Source: Nocardia jejuensis NBRC 103114 (GTDB taxonomy: Bacteria; Actinomycetota; Actinomycetes; Mycobacteriales; Mycobacteriaceae). Taken from it: a DNA stretch of 64,000 nt. The DNA lies in assembly GCF_001613145.1 (NCBI RefSeq), contig NZ_BDBU01000028.1, forward strand, positions 62,001 through 126,000, written 5' to 3'. The position numbers were made by a program, and so were the translations under genes. The notes under the pieces are model-generated. The model searched no databases, was not told the DNA's origin, and saw nothing but the letters and a program-made list of their open reading frames with translations. Below are positions 1 through 7,413 of this stretch, piece by piece (the first letter of the stretch is position 1; each line of letters opens with the position of its first letter).

Positions 1-712
1 TCAGTACGTTCCTGGCGATGGGCGAGCAGATCGGGATCTTCGGATCGTGGAAGGTCATCGTCGCGACGAAGGATGCCATGAAGTCGGCGGCATAGCGCTG
101 CAGTGGCGAGTGGAACGCGCCCTTGTAGCCGTCCAGCAGGAACATGTGGGTTCCCTCGGGCACGGACGAGATCAACTCCTGAAGTGCGGCACGGTATCCC
201 GACAGGACGAACGACCGGGAGTCCTGATCGATGGGTCCGGTGTCCACGGCCAGGTAGATGCCGGGGCGGTCGCCGTAGTAGTCCTCGGGATCGTGGTCGA
301 TCGGAGCGGAGACCAGGACCATGCCCTGCGCCGGGGCATCCTCGGGCAGGGGTGGGACGAGTCGACGCGCAAAGAGCATGGCGAACAGTTCTTCTCGCTC
401 CACGGCGCCCGCGACGCACGCGCCGATCAGCGCGCCGAGGCTCAGACCGCCGACCGCGTCGGGCTCGATGCCGCGGTCACGCAGTTCCTCGGCGAGGCCG
501 AGAGTCAGTGCGGCATGGCGCAATGCGGACAGGCTGTGCCCGAACTCCGGGCCCCGCACGGCGGTCGTCGATCGGAAATCCTCGACCGCGAGCCCGGCGC
601 ACGAGGCCGCTTCGGCATACGCGTTCCGGATGGACGGGCTGCGGCGGTAGTAGTCGTCGACGACTGCGTCATCGAGCGTGACCTGGCCACCGAAGAGATA
701 CGAAACCCTCAT
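1..712 (-). CDS. ACP S-malonyltransferase-like acyltransferase (3' end outside window)
   Basis: About 237 residues are visible; the C-terminus runs off the left edge. The ATG at 712 has a GAGGAG ribosome site 5 bases upstream. The protein has the FabD/acyltransferase layout: a GLSLG nucleophile elbow near residue 90 with the catalytic Ser, and a GAFHSPLQ motif near residue 208 holding the catalytic His. Such enzymes move malonyl or similar acyl groups from CoA to an acyl carrier protein. The N-terminus is short and lacks the usual GQG start motif, as in discrete trans-acting AT proteins of polyketide or fatty-acid clusters. Its partners would lie to the left, outside the window. The upstream gap to the divergent methyltransferase contains a palindrome at 818–831. 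The family is fairly sure; the acyl substrate is unknown. Confidence 0.75.
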   Translation of the reverse strand, partial: MRVSYLFGGQVTLDDAVVDDYYRRSPSIRNAYAEAASCAGLAVEDFRSTTAVRGPEFGHSLSALRHAALTLGLAEELRDRGIEPDAVGGLSLGALIGACVAGAVEREELFAMLFARRLVPPLPEDAPAQGMVLVSAPIDHDPEDYYGDRPGIYLAVDTGPIDQDSRSFVLSGYRAALQELISSVPEGTHMFLLDGYKGAFHSPLQRYAADFMASFVATMTFHDPKIPICSPIARNVL

Positions 713-817
713 GATCACTCCTCGCAGAACGAGTTCGGCACGGCCGAATGTGATTGCGAGCCAACAGGATCGATGATTGCGCCGCAACCGGTGCACGGTG
801 ACAGGAAGGTGCCATAT

Positions 818-831
818 TAGAACGCGTTCCA
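818..831. promoter_or_regulatory. 14-bp palindrome fitting a KstR/TetR operator
   Basis: TAGAACGCGTTCCA fits the pattern TNNAACNNGTTNNA reported for KstR, the TetR-family repressor of mycobacterial sterol genes. The GAACGCGTTC core is a perfect palindrome. It lies in the 174-base gap between the divergent acyltransferase (start 712) and methyltransferase (start 887), so it could control both. Other TetR proteins bind similar cores, so the regulator is not settled. Confidence 0.45.
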
Positions 832-886
832 GAATTGGCGCGGGGCTGTAGTAATAGCAATACCGAGGGCGACAGGGGCTGAATCA

Positions 887-1714
887 GTGATTTCGAACGT
901 GTCGGACACCGCCCGATGGGTCGCGGTGCACAGATCGACGGAATCGGGGCGCGCGGACGCGCTGTTCCGGGATCCGCTGGCGGAAGTCCTGGCCGCCGAA
1001 CGCGGGCAGGCGATCCTGTCGGCCGCGCCGCGCTCCATGCGCAACGGGTGGTGGATCGTCGCCCGCACCAGGGTGATCGACGATTCGATCGCGGCGGCGA
1101 TCGCGGCCGGATGCGATCTGGTGCTGAATCTGGCGGCGGGCCTCGACACCCGCCCATATCGAATGGCGCTGCCCGAGGGGTTGCGCTGGGTGGAGGCGGA
1201 TCTGCCGGAGCTGATCGCGGAGAAGGAGCGGCTCCTCGACGCGGAGCGACCGGTCTGCGACCTGCGCAGGTACGCGGTGGATTTGGCGGACCCGGTGGCA
1301 CGGCGAGAATTTCTGGACGCGGTGCTCGCGGGCGCGTCGAAGGCACTGGTGCTCACCGAGGGGCTGCTCGTCTATCTCGCCCCGGACGAGGTGGCCGGCC
1401 TGTCCGCGTCGTTCCACAGGCCCGAAATCCGTTGGTGGGTGCTGGATCTGATGTCGCAGGCCCTGGTCACCGTGATGCGCTCGCGCAGCGGCGCGATGCT
1501 GGACAACGCGCCGCTGCGCTTCGGCCCGGCGAACGGCGTCGGATATTTCGAGGAACTGGGCTGGACCGTCGACAGCACGGATTCGCTGTTCCACGCCGCC
1601 GCGCGGTTTCACCGGCTCCCCTGGTTCAAACGCCCGTTCGCCTACTTTCCCGAGCCGGACCCGCGCGGTCCGGGCTCGGTGCCGTGGGGAGGCGTCGTGA
1701 GCCTCAGCCGGTGA
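887..1714 (+). CDS. Class I SAM-dependent methyltransferase (leucine carboxyl methyltransferase/PPM1-like family)
   Basis: The 275-residue protein belongs to the large actinobacterial putative SAM-methyltransferase family (TIGR00027/LCM type). It has the N-terminal 'DTARWVAVHR' and 'LFRDPLA' segments, a glycine-rich SAM loop 'LNLAAGLDTRPYR' near residue 85, and an acidic 'WVEADLP' strand near residue 105 that usually binds the ribose. A 'LTEGLLVYL' motif follows near residue 155. The start is GTG, with AGGGG nine bases upstream. The substrate cannot be read from the sequence; these genes are very numerous in Nocardia and Mycobacterium. It is convergent with the esterase that ends at 1721. Confidence 0.85.
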   Translation: MISNVSDTARWVAVHRSTESGRADALFRDPLAEVLAAERGQAILSAAPRSMRNGWWIVARTRVIDDSIAAAIAAGCDLVLNLAAGLDTRPYRMALPEGLRWVEADLPELIAEKERLLDAERPVCDLRRYAVDLADPVARREFLDAVLAGASKALVLTEGLLVYLAPDEVAGLSASFHRPEIRWWVLDLMSQALVTVMRSRSGAMLDNAPLRFGPANGVGYFEELGWTVDSTDSLFHAAARFHRLPWFKRPFAYFPEPDPRGPGSVPWGGVVSLSR

Positions 1715-1720
1715 TCGCGG

Positions 1721-2764
1721 TCAGTTGACCCGACTGCCGACGGTCTGGGCGAGGAACGGCCAGGACTGCTTCAAATCGTCCTCCCAGTATCCCCAGGAGT
1801 GGGTGCCGACCGGGCGCTCGTCGAAGGTCACCGGGATGTTCAGCTCGTGCAGGCGGTTCGTCAGGTTCACGGTGCAGTAGTGGATCGCGGCCTCGATCGG
1901 ACCGCCGAGCGCGATCTGCACCGGCAGCGGGATCCGGCCCTCCTGGACTCGACGATCGGTCGGAGTGTCGTGCGGGGCCGCCGCGAGACCGCTGCCCGCG
2001 CTCAGATAGACGGCGGTGCCGCGCAGCCGCTCCGCATTGACCAGCGGGTCGTTGGCGCGCCACAGCGGGCTGTCACTCGGGCCCCACATGTTCTCGACAC
2101 TCTGTCCGCCGCCCCAGTTCTCGACCGTGAGGCGCACGAACTCGTGGCCGACGGGATCCGAGGTCTGCGCGCAACCGCTGTATGACGCCACGCTGGTCCA
2201 GAAGCCGGGCTTGGCGATGGCCAGGTTCAATACCGAAGTGCCGCTCATGGATACGCCCACCAGCGTGCGATTTCCGTTGGCGCCCAAGAAGTTCTCGATG
2301 ACCGACGGCAGCTCGTCGTTCAGGAAGGTCTGCCACCGGTTGTGCCCCAGCACCGCGTCGTCGCGGATCCAGTCGGTGTAATAGGAATTGCTGCCGCCGT
2401 ACGGGGTCACCACATTGATGTCCTTGCCGCGCAGGAAGCTCACGGCGTCGGTCTGCACGTCCCATCCGCTCTCGTTCGGGCCGCCGCCCGAACCGTTGAG
2501 CAGGTACATGGTCGGGCGCGCGGACTCCGCGGCACGGATGACCTGCACCGGAATCGGGCGGTCCATCGCGGGTGAATACACCATGACGGTCTGCTGCCGG
2601 TCGTTCTCGTCCTGCACCGAGACCACGCGGGCCGCTCCCGGCTCCGCGGCGGCGGTACTCGCCATTCCGGCCAGGCCGGCCGCGGCCAGGGTAGCGGCGA
2701 GTATGCCGCGCACCATGGCCATCGGGGTCGAGCTGTTCATCCGGTTCGATCGTCGTGTTCTCAC
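1721..2764 (-). CDS. Secreted antigen 85-like esterase / mycolyltransferase family protein
   Basis: The 347-residue protein has an alpha/beta-hydrolase fold of the antigen 85 (FbpA/B/C, MPT51) type. I chose the GTG at 2764 because AGGAG lies eight bases upstream; it gives a basic N-terminus and a signal peptide ending near AAA-E41. The nucleophile is Ser172 in GVSMSG. His322 in THSWGYW matches the conserved histidine motif of Ag85 enzymes. 'YLLNGSGGG' near residue 87 is the oxyanion/strand motif. In mycolate-producing bacteria these exported enzymes transfer mycolic acids to trehalose or arabinogalactan; some relatives are inactive binding proteins. The serine and histidine are present, and the acidic residue is less certain. 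It appears to be a single-gene unit. Confidence 0.88.
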   Translation of the reverse strand: MRTRRSNRMNSSTPMAMVRGILAATLAAAGLAGMASTAAAEPGAARVVSVQDENDRQQTVMVYSPAMDRPIPVQVIRAAESARPTMYLLNGSGGGPNESGWDVQTDAVSFLRGKDINVVTPYGGSNSYYTDWIRDDAVLGHNRWQTFLNDELPSVIENFLGANGNRTLVGVSMSGTSVLNLAIAKPGFWTSVASYSGCAQTSDPVGHEFVRLTVENWGGGQSVENMWGPSDSPLWRANDPLVNAERLRGTAVYLSAGSGLAAAPHDTPTDRRVQEGRIPLPVQIALGGPIEAAIHYCTVNLTNRLHELNIPVTFDERPVGTHSWGYWEDDLKQSWPFLAQTVGSRVN

Positions 2765-2892
2765 ATGAAGCCTCTCCTGATGCGGTCCGCCGTGCCGGAA
2801 TGACGTGCGGCCATCCCGAAACGGCACTACAGGAGAGTCGTGCTGCCCCCGTCCCCGGTTTGGTCACTGTGAGGATCTCGTCGCCACGCGGG

Positions 2893-3039
2893 CTACCGTT
2901 CGGCGAGCGGCACAGTGAGAAACGAGGCCGCGGCGTCGTTTCGCTGAACGTCGTACGCGCTGCCCAGCAGGGCCGGATAGTCCTTCGGGGTAAGGATGTG
3001 GGTGGGCGCGTCGAGCTCCGCGGCGTCGCCACGGTGTCT
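2893..3039 (-). pseudogene. Possible decayed coding fragment
   Basis: Within the gene-poor stretch 2765–3393, one minus-strand frame of 48 codons (ending TAG at 2893) shows strong GC-ending codon bias and a protein-like sequence including 'LTPKDYPALLGSAYDV'. It begins directly after an in-frame TGA and has no start codon or ribosome site. It reads like the 3' end of a decayed gene. I do not recognise the family. The rest of 2765–3393 shows no convincing gene. Confidence 0.25.
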
Positions 3040-3393
3040 TCATCTACAGCTCCGGCCGAATTCCCGCTGTTCGTACGACCGGACGCCACCGACAAACCTG
3101 CACCGGACACCCGAACATAACGAGGAGCGCGAAGGTCAGATCCTGGGTGTGACTCGCGGTCCCGAGAGTGCGCGGATCGGGCATCGCACCCGTGCGATGT
3201 ACGGAAAACGACGGCGGAACACAGCGGTTCTAGCCAGTCTGCGCACAGGGGTTGAACCAGCTCCTGCCGGTTCCTACTGTCTGTCCATGCACCCGGTACG
3301 CCGAAGGTGCGGCCTGGCGATCCGGCCTCCGACCTGGGGCTGTACGCCGGAGCGTGCCTCACGGTTCCTCGCTGCGACGGAAAGGATTCAGCG

Positions 3394-3655
3394 ATGACCA
3401 ACCTCACCGAGAGCAGAGTGCTGGCGGCGTTGCACGCCGGCACAACACCACTGAGTGTGCGGGAAATCGAGACAAGCCACCGCGCTCAGCGTGACGACGA
3501 TCCGCAGATCGCTCGTCTCACTGACGCGTTCGGGGATGGTCGAGCGCTTCGGCGGCGCCCCCGAGCAGAGCTGGAAGCTGACCGCCCGCGCACGCCGATG
3601 GCTCGAGACTGCGATCGGCCGCGCATCGCTGGACGTTCCGGCAGGTTGCCGTTGA
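3394..3655 (+). pseudogene. Winged-helix regulator broken by a +1 frameshift
   Basis: The ATG at 3394 has GGAAAGG upstream and opens with MTNLTESRVLAALHAG and LSVREIE, the start of a small helix-turn-helix protein. Around 3469–3475 the coding sense moves to the next frame. That frame continues with 'ATALSVTTIRRSLVSLTRSG' and 'VERFGGAPEQSWKLTARARRWL', stopping at 3655. Joined, the two halves give about 86 residues of a typical wHTH (MarR/LexA-DBD-like) domain with recognition helix and wing. The break is one extra base, so this is a recent pseudogene, a sequencing error, or a rare programmed shift. The original frame runs on without a stop into the next gene. Confidence 0.55.
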
Positions 3656-3714
3656 CCGTCATCGGCATGCTCGGAAATGGTTCCCATCGGCTGGACGACA
3701 GAAGGGGCGAGGAC

Positions 3715-3978
3715 ATGGACACGCCCGCGCGACGGGACGACGAAGAGGCCCGGAAGCTGGCACTCGCACCGACGGACAATCCACGTTTTCTGCACCACAG
3801 CGACGGGTCGTGGTCGCTCATCGGTGAGGACGGATGGCTCTACAACCCGGCGGATATGGACGCCGACGCACTCGAATCCCTTGTGGAAGAGTCCTTTCCG
3901 GTGATCAATGTGGATCCGACGTCCGTGGTGGACAGGGAACTGGCCCAGGACGAGGAGAACGACTCCACGCCCATGTGA
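3715..3978 (+). CDS. Small acidic hypothetical protein
   Basis: The 87-residue protein is rich in Asp and Glu. Its centre reads 'HHSDGSWSLIGEDGWLYNPADMD', followed by an acidic C-terminus. A purine-rich AAGGGGCGAGG lies just before the ATG at 3715; an ATG at 3667 in the same frame is an alternative. No signal peptide or membrane segment is visible and I do not recognise the family. It follows the frameshifted wHTH gene in the same direction and may have been co-transcribed with it. Confidence 0.55.
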   Translation: MDTPARRDDEEARKLALAPTDNPRFLHHSDGSWSLIGEDGWLYNPADMDADALESLVEESFPVINVDPTSVVDRELAQDEENDSTPM

Positions 3979-4125
3979 GCCCGGGATACAGAGCCCTTCG
4001 CCCCCGGTCACATCCGCGCACTCTCCGGCTGCGACTTCGGCCGAGTACCCGCCCGTTCGTACCGACAGGACACCGATCAAAAACACTCGATCCGCGCACC
4101 CGGCTATCCAGGACAGGTGCGCGGA

Positions 4126-4545
4126 TCACTGCGCGGGTGTGTCCCGCGATTCCGTCGACTCACGCTCCTGTGCGATGCGGCGACGAATCTCGGCCCAGGA
4201 CATGGGCAATTCGGCCGCGGGTGCCGTGAAGAACACGAAAGTGGCTTCCCGCATCACCTTCCGCTTCCGCGCGACGGTGGACCGGTGCGGCTCAGCCCCC
4301 GCGTAGGCATAGATCGCCGCCTTGTCGACCCACGCCGAATACGTCCAGAACGTGCCCTTGCGCATCTCCGCCTTCAACCCGACCCCGAGCACCCCCGGAG
4401 ACCGCCGCGCCTGCCGCCACAGCGACAGCGACGCGACCAGGAACCCCGGCGCGTCCATCAACGACTCGACCTCCAGCCGAGAGGCCATACATTGCACCTC
4501 GCCGGTCGCGGGAAGACCACTTCTGATCCACGGAATCGTGGGCAT
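4126..4545 (-). CDS. Hypothetical protein, DUF3291/ABM-like fold suggested
   Basis: The 139-residue protein starts at ATG 4545 with GAGTGGAG upstream. It has alternating strand and helix segments: a 'GFLVASLSLWRQARRSPGVLGVGLKAEM' stretch, then 'GTFWTYSAWVDKAAIYAYAGAEPHRS', then 'ATFVFFTAP'. The pattern 'F.T.S.W......Y....PHR' recalls DUF3291 and related dimeric alpha/beta-barrel proteins, including antibiotic-biosynthesis monooxygenase-like folds. This is an inference from motif spacing, not a firm match. No signal peptide is seen and the neighbours give no functional clue. Confidence 0.6.
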   Translation of the reverse strand: MPTIPWIRSGLPATGEVQCMASRLEVESLMDAPGFLVASLSLWRQARRSPGVLGVGLKAEMRKGTFWTYSAWVDKAAIYAYAGAEPHRSTVARKRKVMREATFVFFTAPAAELPMSWAEIRRRIAQERESTESRDTPAQ

Positions 4546-4637
4546 ACTCCACTCTTTCGATCACCGAGCAGCAGACCGCCGACTCGCCCGGACCATTGAT
4601 TCAAGATCAACGCTAAGCACCCCCACCGGCCTTTCCA

Positions 4638-4838
4638 ATGCCCGATTCACTCAGAACCATGCCCGATCCGCACATCTTGGAACGGCCCGACCAACCGGCT
4701 TCCGGCCCACAATTGTTCGAAACTTCGCCGGATGAAGACGACTGGAATGCCCAATTGGGCGGGCAAACTCGGTTGATGATCAGCGCCGACCGCGCGATGG
4801 CCACGGTTCGAGATGCCTGGGCGCGCATCGCGGAATGA
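4638..4838 (+). CDS. Small hypothetical protein
   Basis: A 66-residue reading frame with reasonable codon use, ending '...RAMATVRDAWARIAE'. A second ATG at 4659 is an alternative start; neither has a clear ribosome site. The sequence is soluble, acidic in the middle, and matches no family I know. It lies between two genes transcribed from the other strand. Confidence 0.4.
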   Translation: MPDSLRTMPDPHILERPDQPASGPQLFETSPDEDDWNAQLGGQTRLMISADRAMATVRDAWARIAE

Positions 4839-4852
4839 CTTGCCTGAGTAGG

Positions 4853-5641
4853 TCACTCACCCGAGTTCGGGAAGATGAGAGTTGTCCAGGTTTCGGTGTG
4901 ACGGAAGCCGAGTCGCTCGTAAAGTGTTCGTGCGGGGTTGGATTCGGTGACGGCCAATCCGAGGGTGGGCAGGCCCGCGCTGGAGGCATCGGCGATGACC
5001 ATCTGTAGCAGGGTGGAGCCGAGTCCGGCGAGTTCCGCGCCTGGGGCTCGGAATATCTCCGACAGCCATGGACCGTCCGATTCGGAGGCATTGACCAAGG
5101 CGGCCGCCACCGCCTTTTCTCCCTCGAGAATCGCTGTGCTGCACGGCAATAAGGGGCCCATCAGGGATCCGTCGTAGAGGCCGTCGAGTGCCGCGAAGGC
5201 CTCGCTGTCGAAGTCGGGGTGCGACGGCGGGTACGCGGCCGACAACGCGGGGTGCAGGGCCGCGGCGGGTAGATCCTGAGCGGGGATCGCTCGCAGGCCG
5301 GGCCGCAGATCCGGTGCCGCGATCGGCGAGGCCGTCAGATCCATTGTGTAGGTGTGGAATACACGTACGGGGTGTGCGCCTCCGGCGATGAGTGGACCGG
5401 CGATCTCCGAGGTGGCGGTGGCGCCCCAGCCTGCGAGCTCGGCGACGACCGAGGCCACGACCCGCGCATCGGCCACGACACCGGCGCACAGCGACAGTTC
5501 GTCTGCCCAGGGCCGTTCGCCGCGCAGCTCGTACTCGTATCGAGCGATGGGCACGCCCTCGTCGTTGCGAATAGTGCGCGCCTGCTCCTCCGACGCCGCC
5601 GCTGTGCCGGATTCCTTCGGACCTACCGTTTCGTCGGTCAT
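4853..5641 (-). CDS. GNAT family N-acetyltransferase
   Basis: The 262-residue protein (start MTDETV at 5641) has a C-terminal GNAT domain: 'GAELAGLGSTLLQMVIADASSAG' holds the acetyl-CoA loop and helix, and 'VTESNPARTLYERLGFRHT' is the classic end motif. The N-terminal half may be a degenerate second GNAT repeat, as in many actinobacterial two-domain acetyltransferases. The same frame stays open to an ATG at 5827. That extension carries a Cys cluster (CSGECGQC), but I see no ribosome site supporting it, so the start is uncertain. The substrate is unknown. Confidence 0.75.
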   Translation of the reverse strand: MTDETVGPKESGTAAASEEQARTIRNDEGVPIARYEYELRGERPWADELSLCAGVVADARVVASVVAELAGWGATATSEIAGPLIAGGAHPVRVFHTYTMDLTASPIAAPDLRPGLRAIPAQDLPAAALHPALSAAYPPSHPDFDSEAFAALDGLYDGSLMGPLLPCSTAILEGEKAVAAALVNASESDGPWLSEIFRAPGAELAGLGSTLLQMVIADASSAGLPTLGLAVTESNPARTLYERLGFRHTETWTTLIFPNSGE

Positions 5642-5892
5642 GCACTGGATCATCCCGCAACCGTCCGCATCGCCGATCAACTCCCCCGACCAGACAGTGG
5701 ACGTGGGGGCGAGGCGTCGCACGGCACCGACCCGGATCACGGCGATACGACATTGCCCGCACTCACCAGAACAGCGCCCCTTCGGCGCACCGGCCGGCGC
5801 GCCGTCGCCGATGGCATAGTCCCACATATCGTTTCGTGTCTCCGCTCTCAGCGAGACGCGATTTCCGGCCAGCCGATGGAAAGGGCACGAAT

Positions 5893-6255
5893 ATGGAGAA
5901 CGACTTGCGGGAAGCCGAACTGCGACTGCAGGCCGCGCAATTGGCCGGGGATGTCGAGGCGCTGGACGAGTTGCTCGACGATCGGCTGATCTTCACCTTG
6001 GGCGCGGACACCTTCACCAAAGCCGATGATCTCGAGCTGCACCGCAGCAAAGCGCAGGTCATGACCCGACTGGAGCAAGAACAACTGACCGTGCTGGTGG
6101 AAGGCACCACAGGCGTGACCTGGTTCCTCGGCGTCGTAGAAGGCAGCGTTCACGGGTCACCGTTCGCGGCCAGAATGCGCTACACCCGCACGTGGGCACG
6201 CGACGACTCACGCGGGTGGCGGATCGTTGCCGCCCATGCGTCCACGGTCGAGTAA
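5893..6255 (+). CDS. SnoaL-like / NTF2-fold protein (DUF4440 type)
   Basis: The 120-residue protein starts at ATG 5893 with GGAAAGGG upstream. The pattern 'DLREAELRLQAAQLAGDVEALDELLDDRLIFT' then 'TKADDLELHRS' and 'YTRTWARDDSRGWRIVAAHAS' is typical of small NTF2-like polyketide-cyclase/ketosteroid-isomerase-fold proteins. Such domains bind small hydrophobic ligands or act as minor enzymes; the role here is unknown. It ends about 100 bases before the convergent tRNA gene. Confidence 0.75.
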   Translation: MENDLREAELRLQAAQLAGDVEALDELLDDRLIFTLGADTFTKADDLELHRSKAQVMTRLEQEQLTVLVEGTTGVTWFLGVVEGSVHGSPFAARMRYTRTWARDDSRGWRIVAAHASTVE

Positions 6256-6354
6256 TCGACCCCGTCCGGCCCGCGATGGGTGCCAGGGCGGGCAGGAAGG
6301 ATCGCCGAGTTCCTGCGCATATCCGACACCACTTCGCTTCCTGCGGAAATACGG

Positions 6355-6428
6355 TGCCCCCGGTCGGACTCGAACCGACACTTTGTGGATTTTAAGTCCA
6401 CTGCCTCTGCCAATTGGGCTACGGGGGC
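6355..6428 (-). tRNA. tRNA-Leu (anticodon UAA), short variable loop
   Basis: The cloverleaf is clear: acceptor GCCCCCG/CGGGGGC, anticodon arm GTGGA-CTTAAAA-TCCAC with anticodon TAA, and T arm GTCGG-TTCGAGT-CCGAC. Discriminator A is followed by CCG, so CCA is not encoded. The D arm has three pairs (GCC/GGC) and an 11-base loop with GG, as in leucine tRNAs. The variable region is only AAAGT, whereas bacterial tRNA-Leu normally has a long variable arm. It would read UUA and UUG codons. Confidence 0.9.
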
Positions 6429-6554
6429 GTCTGGTCACACTACCGAGCCGTACGGTCGTGCTGGAATTGCCCAGGGTGATGATTCTGCCCAGTGGAGTGG
6501 GCATGTTCCAAGCGTTTGTTCGGAGGTGGCGCTTAGTGGCCAGGGGTGGGTGGG

Positions 6555-7277
6555 TCAGAGGAAGTGGCGGATCCAGACGTTGGGTTCGGCGTAGATGGCT
6601 TGGTCGTGGGCGGGGACGCAGGTGACGGGGACGAGGGCGCCGGGGACTTCCACGGGACCGTGAGTGTCGAAGGGGAGGTCGGTCCAGGCTCGCCATTGCG
6701 AGAGGGAGCCCGCTACCAGCATGGAGGCGGGGGCGATGGAGTCGATCGTGCCGCCGGCTCTGATGTGGACCCGTAGCCAGGGGTCCTCGGGTAGGCCGTC
6801 GTCACGGATTCGGTAGGCGTACTCGGCCATGGGGGTGGAGGGTTCGAGGTGTTTGTGATTGGGGCGCACGGGGGCGACCATTTCGGAGAAGCCCTGGGAG
6901 CGCGTGTTGCGGCGCATGGCGTCGAGCATGAGGGTGGACAGGCCCTCGCCTCTGCGGCTGGGATGGATGGCAATCTCTATGGCGCTCACCAGGTTCGGGA
7001 CCTCGGTGGTGGCGTGATCCTGAAAGGCCCAGATCTGGACCTGATCCCAGCCGGTGGCCGGCAGGGATCCGCGCGAGGCGAACGGGACGCTCAGAGCTCG
7101 CGCCACGAAGTCCGGCCCGTCGGTCGCGACCAGCACGAACTCGGGGAAGGTTTCCGGAATGGACGACCAGAGACTCTGGGCTATCGGCTCGTTGTCGATG
7201 AACTCCGGCCAGGACAACTCCAGGTCGAACAGTGCCGCTTCGAGTTCCGGGCGCTCGGCCAGCGTCGTGATCTCCAT
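6555..7277 (-). CDS. GNAT-like N-acetyltransferase
   Basis: The 240-residue protein has a GNAT core near residues 95–125: 'NLVSAIEIAIHPSRRGEGLSTLMLDAMRRN', where RRGEGLS is the acetyl-CoA pyrophosphate loop. The C-terminal part ('HKHLEPSTPMAEYAYRIR', 'GLPEDPWLRVHIRAGG') occurs in an actinobacterial acetyltransferase-like family of unknown substrate. There is no signal peptide. It is a single gene between the tRNA and the peptide transporter. Confidence 0.72.
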   Translation of the reverse strand: MEITTLAERPELEAALFDLELSWPEFIDNEPIAQSLWSSIPETFPEFVLVATDGPDFVARALSVPFASRGSLPATGWDQVQIWAFQDHATTEVPNLVSAIEIAIHPSRRGEGLSTLMLDAMRRNTRSQGFSEMVAPVRPNHKHLEPSTPMAEYAYRIRDDGLPEDPWLRVHIRAGGTIDSIAPASMLVAGSLSQWRAWTDLPFDTHGPVEVPGALVPVTCVPAHDQAIYAEPNVWIRHFL

Positions 7278-7413
7278 ATTCGCAGGTTAGCGACCACTCA
7301 CCGCGGAATTCGGCTACGACGCGGCTCGGGACCGACCTGGGACGGTTTCACACCCATCCGTAATGCTCGGCGCTACGAAGCGACATGCCCGGGCACGAGG
7401 GCCTTTCCGGAAC

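Noticed and set aside
5642..5827. Upstream Cys-rich extension of the GNAT protein (CSGECGQC)
   Set aside because: No ribosome site at the ATG 5827 and the extension is not needed for the GNAT domain; kept only as an alternative start.
6180..6413. Small frame across the tRNA-Leu region
   Set aside because: Its translation is the usual artefact of reading through a tRNA; the cloverleaf is clear.
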